From: Rhizobium jaguaris
GTDB taxonomy: Bacteria; Pseudomonadota; Alphaproteobacteria; Rhizobiales; Rhizobiaceae
NCBI RefSeq assembly: GCF_003627755.1
Contig: NZ_CP032695.1
Coordinates: 1,178,001-1,242,000, forward strand
Direction of reading: 5' to 3'
DNA: 64,000 bases
Shown here: positions 61,985 to 64,000 of the stretch, in pieces
Numbering within the stretch: the first letter of the stretch is position 1
Layout of the letters: each line of letters starts with the position of its first letter
Translations under genes and position numbers: made by a program
The notes under the pieces: model-generated
Told to the model about the DNA's origin: nothing
Seen by the model: only the letters and a program-made list of their open reading frames with translations
Databases searched by the model: none

Positions 61985-63640
61985 CTAGCCGTGGCCATAT
62001 TCACGCTTGAGCTCCGGATCCTGGACAAGGTTGTCGAGCCATTTCGGATCGAGTTTCGGAACGGACCCGAACAGCAGTTGTGAATAGGGATGGCGGGGCG
62101 CATTTGCAGCTTCGCGCGTGATTTGCTCCACTTTTCTGCCATCGTACATCACAACGATCTCATCGCAGATTGCCTCGACGACCGAGAGGTCGTGGCTGAT
62201 GAAAATATAGGATAAATGCAGTTCACGCTGCAGTTCCTTGAGCAGGTCGATGATTGCCGCCGCAACAACAGTATCGAGGGCGGAGGTGATTTCATCGCAA
62301 ATGATCAGGCGTGGCTCTGCTGCAAGCGCGCGAGCAAAATTCACGCGTTGTTTCTGACCGCCGGACAATTCCGACGGATAGCGATAACGAAGCGGGCGGG
62401 GAAGTCGGACCATATTCAGCAATTCGTCGACCCTGGCTTCTCGAGCCTTGCGGTCCATCCCATGGTAGAAAGCCAAAGGTCGCTCAAGTATATCGGCGAT
62501 CGATTTTGCCGGATTGAGCGCCGTGTCGGCATACTGAAAAACAATCTGCATCTCGCGCAACTGATCGCGCGTGCGCAGTCTGGCGGCGCGATTCATGTCG
62601 CTGCCATTGAACCCGATGGTGCCTGATACGGCGGGCAGTATGCCCGCGATTGCGCGCGCCAGCGTCGATTTTCCGCATCCGGACTCACCGATGATGCCGA
62701 GATTCCTGCCCTTTTCCACCTCAAGGCTCACTGATTGAACCGCGCAGACCGCCGGCAGGCCATTGGCCTGGATATCACCGTAGCCGGCAACCAGGCTGTC
62801 GATCCTCAATACAGGTGCAATCGACCCGCTTGTGCTGCTGTCGCGGAAGGCCTGTTTCGGCTCGACGGCTGCCAGCAGCTCGCGCGTATAGGGATGGCTC
62901 GGCCGCGTAAGGATCGCTTCAGTCTCTGCCAATTCCTGGATTTCACCGCCCTTGAGTACGGCAATGCGATCGGCGATCTGCGCTACGACCGCTAGATCGT
63001 GCGAAACGTAAACACCAGCAATACCGCCGGCACGGATGACGGATTTGAACGCTTTCAGCACGTCGATCTGCGTTGTCACGTCGAGTGCAGTGGTCGGTTC
63101 GTCAAAAATGACCAGCTTAGGCTCGCCGATCAGAGCCATGGCAGCCGCCAGTCGCTGCAACTGGCCCCCGGAGACCTGATGCGGATATCGTTCGCCGATC
63201 GTTTCCGGATTTGGCAGCGACAGCGCCCGGAAGAGCTCGATCGCACGCTGGCGGGCTTTTTCAGGGGGCATCAGCCGATGGATGCGGGTGACCTCGATCA
63301 CCTGTTCCATGATTTTGGTCGCCGGATTAAAAGCCGCCGCGGCACTTTGCGGAATATAGGAAACCGTGGTGCCTCGCACCTTTGAGCGATCGCTTTCGGA
63401 GAGAGTAGCCATGTCCTGTCCGTCGACTTGGACCTTGCCGCCGGAGATGCGGCAGCCCTCTCGCGCGTGCCCCATAAGGGTCAGCGCTATCGTCGTCTTG
63501 CCCGAGCCGCTTTCGCCGATGAGGGCAACGATTTCGCCTTTGGCGATGTCGAAGCTGACACCCTTGATGATTTCCACGATGCGCCCAGAGTCAGTCTTGG
63601 CTTCGACCTTCAAATTTTTGATTTCAACGAGATTGGCCAT
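61985..63640 (-). CDS. Peptide/nickel-type ABC ATPase, two fused domains (DppDF-like)
   Basis: A 551-residue double ATPase. First domain: Walker A GESGSGKTT, signature VSGGQLQR, Walker B VIFDEPTTALD. Second domain: Walker A GESGCGKST, signature LSGGQKQR, Walker B IICDEITSALD, with the second-domain linker typical of DppF (PHPYSQLLFGS near the end). ATG 63640 sits 8 bases after AGGAG; ATG 63646 overlaps the permease stop and is the alternative. It energises the importer whose permease gene precedes it. Confidence 0.88.
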   Translation of the reverse strand: MANLVEIKNLKVEAKTDSGRIVEIIKGVSFDIAKGEIVALIGESGSGKTTIALTLMGHAREGCRISGGKVQVDGQDMATLSESDRSKVRGTTVSYIPQSAAAAFNPATKIMEQVIEVTRIHRLMPPEKARQRAIELFRALSLPNPETIGERYPHQVSGGQLQRLAAAMALIGEPKLVIFDEPTTALDVTTQIDVLKAFKSVIRAGGIAGVYVSHDLAVVAQIADRIAVLKGGEIQELAETEAILTRPSHPYTRELLAAVEPKQAFRDSSTSGSIAPVLRIDSLVAGYGDIQANGLPAVCAVQSVSLEVEKGRNLGIIGESGCGKSTLARAIAGILPAVSGTIGFNGSDMNRAARLRTRDQLREMQIVFQYADTALNPAKSIADILERPLAFYHGMDRKAREARVDELLNMVRLPRPLRYRYPSELSGGQKQRVNFARALAAEPRLIICDEITSALDTVVAAAIIDLLKELQRELHLSYIFISHDLSVVEAICDEIVVMYDGRKVEQITREAANAPRHPYSQLLFGSVPKLDPKWLDNLVQDPELKREYGHG

Positions 63641-63642
63641 CG

Positions 63643-64000
63643 TCATGCGCTCCTGTCTCTGATCCTGCGCGGCAGGTTGTCGATCAGCAGGTTGACGCTG
63701 ATGGTGAGGCTGGCAATGGCAAAGGAGGGCACGATCACCGCAGGTGCAGCGAAGGGCAGCCCACCGATATTTTCGCGGACCAAGGCTCCCCAATCGGCAT
63801 AGGGCGGCTGCAGGCCGAGGCCGAGAAAGGAAAGACCTGACAACAGGAGAACGACAAAAACGAAGCGTAGGCCGAAGTCCGCCAGAACAGGACGAATAAT
63901 GTTCGGCAGAATTTCCGAGCCGATGATGTAGCCGACTCTCTCGCCGCGAGTGCGCGCAACCGTGATGAAATCCATCGTGTTGATGTTAACGGCAAGTGCG
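63643..64000 (-). CDS. Peptide/nickel-type ABC permease (DppC-like), truncated by window end
   Basis: The C-terminal 119 codons of a DppC-family permease; the frame runs open through the window edge. The coupling motif MDFITVARTRGERVGYIIG and ILPNIIRPVL are followed by GLSFLGLGLQPPYADWG, all hallmarks of DppC/OppC. It ends with an ATGA overlap onto the ATPase gene. Confidence 0.87.
   Translation of the reverse strand, partial: ALAVNINTMDFITVARTRGERVGYIIGSEILPNIIRPVLADFGLRFVFVVLLLSGLSFLGLGLQPPYADWGALVRENIGGLPFAAPAVIVPSFAIASLTISVNLLIDNLPRRIRDRSA

Overview
The window is GC-rich alphaproteobacterial DNA, most likely an accessory replicon (megaplasmid or chromid) of a Rhizobium/Agrobacterium-type bacterium. 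This rests on its make-up: seven ABC uptake loci, many LysR, GntR, LacI, AraC, Lrp and XRE-cupin regulators beside catabolic operons, frequent ATGA start/stop overlaps, and families typical of rhizobia (a hydroxyproline catabolic cluster, a UgpC-type sugar importer with GH127, an RbsC/FrcC-type importer, a HyuA/HyuB locus). I see no rRNA, tRNA, CRISPR array, phage or intact insertion sequence.

Layout. 0.2-6.7 kb: small redox genes (flavodoxin-fold quinone reductase, NmrA-type protein, SDR) with three LysR regulators and a TauE-type exporter. 6.7-7.2 kb: a gene-poor stretch with a possible peroxiredoxin remnant. 7.2-11.2 kb: a 1313-residue protein with the domain order of eukaryotic soluble adenylyl cyclase. 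11.2-15.7 kb: a convergent three-gene operon of unknown product (ThDP enzyme, flavin amine oxidase, and a KAS III-like protein without the usual catalytic cysteine). 16.0-23.4 kb: a LacI-controlled sugar ABC importer with a GH127 glycosidase, probably for L-arabinofuranosides.

23.6-34.7 kb: a minus-strand locus matching rhizobial hydroxyproline/betaine catabolism. Its order is GntR regulator, deaminase/dehydratase, aldehyde dehydrogenase, amino-acid oxidase, a betaine-type ABC importer, a proline-racemase-family enzyme, a ProC-like reductase and a GlxA-type AraC regulator. 35.1-38.9 kb: a FecBCD-type metal or oxyanion importer with a fourth, leaderless ModA-like protein. 38.9-42.0 kb: an aldehyde dehydrogenase, a DUF779 protein and an AcoR-like regulator lacking its AAA+ domain.

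42.2-50.7 kb: an XRE-cupin regulator, twin palindromic operators over a promoter, then a tightly packed operon (ribose-type importer, phosphotriesterase-like protein, amidotransferase-like protein, PfkB kinase, BtpA-family protein, M20 carbamoylase). This is the best candidate for an undescribed catabolic pathway. 50.8-51.6 kb: a Phd/VapC toxin-antitoxin pair. 51.8-61.3 kb: HyuA/HyuB (ATP-dependent hydantoinase/oxoprolinase) with the three subunits of an HcnABC-like amine dehydrogenase split over divergent operons, a LysR regulator and a second FAD oxidase. 61.5-64 kb: an Lrp regulator and the end of a peptide-type ABC importer that runs off the window.

All positions, motifs and repeats were read by eye. 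Family assignments come from recalled motifs and were not searched.
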